Assembly (NCBI GenBank): GCA_031177445.1
Contig: JAPSGP010000184.1
Span: 1 to 6,236 of the forward strand
Direction: 5' to 3'
From: Acidimicrobiia bacterium
GTDB lineage: Bacteria; Actinomycetota; Acidimicrobiia; IMCC26256; JACDBD01
DNA length: 6,236 bases
The translations under genes were made by a program, and so were the position numbers. A model generated the notes under the pieces. That model was not told the DNA's origin. It saw nothing but the letters and a program-made list of their open reading frames with translations, and did not search any database. This document shows, one piece after another, positions 6,236-6,236 of this stretch; positions within the stretch are counted from its first letter, which is position 1, and each line of letters begins with the position of its first letter.

Positions 6236-6236
6236 G

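Noticed and set aside
1..6236. CRISPR arrays, tRNA or rRNA genes, insertion sequences, phage genes
   Set aside because: Looked for; no direct-repeat array, tRNA-like fold, transposase motif or phage protein was seen, and coding sequence fills almost the whole window.

Overview
This is a GC-rich (roughly two-thirds G+C by eye), gene-dense bacterial window. The third codon positions are strongly biased to G/C, and several starts are GTG. This fits a high-GC soil or environmental bacterium such as an actinobacterium (Thermoleophilia-like) or a chloroflexote. No rRNA or taxon-specific marker is present, so the placement is weak.

Layout. Bases 1-429 (+) hold the C-terminal end of a metallophosphoesterase that begins before the window. 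Everything else lies on the minus strand and reads from right to left. First comes a family 5 peptide/solute-binding lipoprotein-type subunit, cut by the right edge (5276-6235). It is followed by an 83-bp gap with a strong C(UUCG)G hairpin, then a DppB-type permease (4242-5192) and a DppC-type permease (3298-4245), which overlap by ATGA. A 223-bp structured gap follows (3075-3297). Then come an N-acyl-D-amino-acid deacylase (1470-3074) and a threonine-aldolase-family PLP enzyme (430-1473), which overlap by GTGA. The aldolase ends on the base next to the end of the convergent phosphoesterase.

How it may work together (inference). The transporter would capture and import a peptide-like or N-acylated amino acid. 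The D-aminoacylase would hydrolyse the N-acyl group. The aldolase-family enzyme would cleave or eliminate the released (possibly beta-hydroxy) amino acid. The order binding protein, permease, permease, deacylase, aldolase on one strand, with two 4-base overlaps, supports a catabolic operon. The two ATPase subunits that such a transporter needs are not in the window.

Nothing here is clearly a wholly new system. The points most worth a second look are the deacylase-aldolase coupling, the divergent active-site motifs of the aldolase, the intra-operon UUCG hairpin, and the 223-bp gap. That gap carries hairpins and an 80-codon frame that starts on the dppC stop codon.
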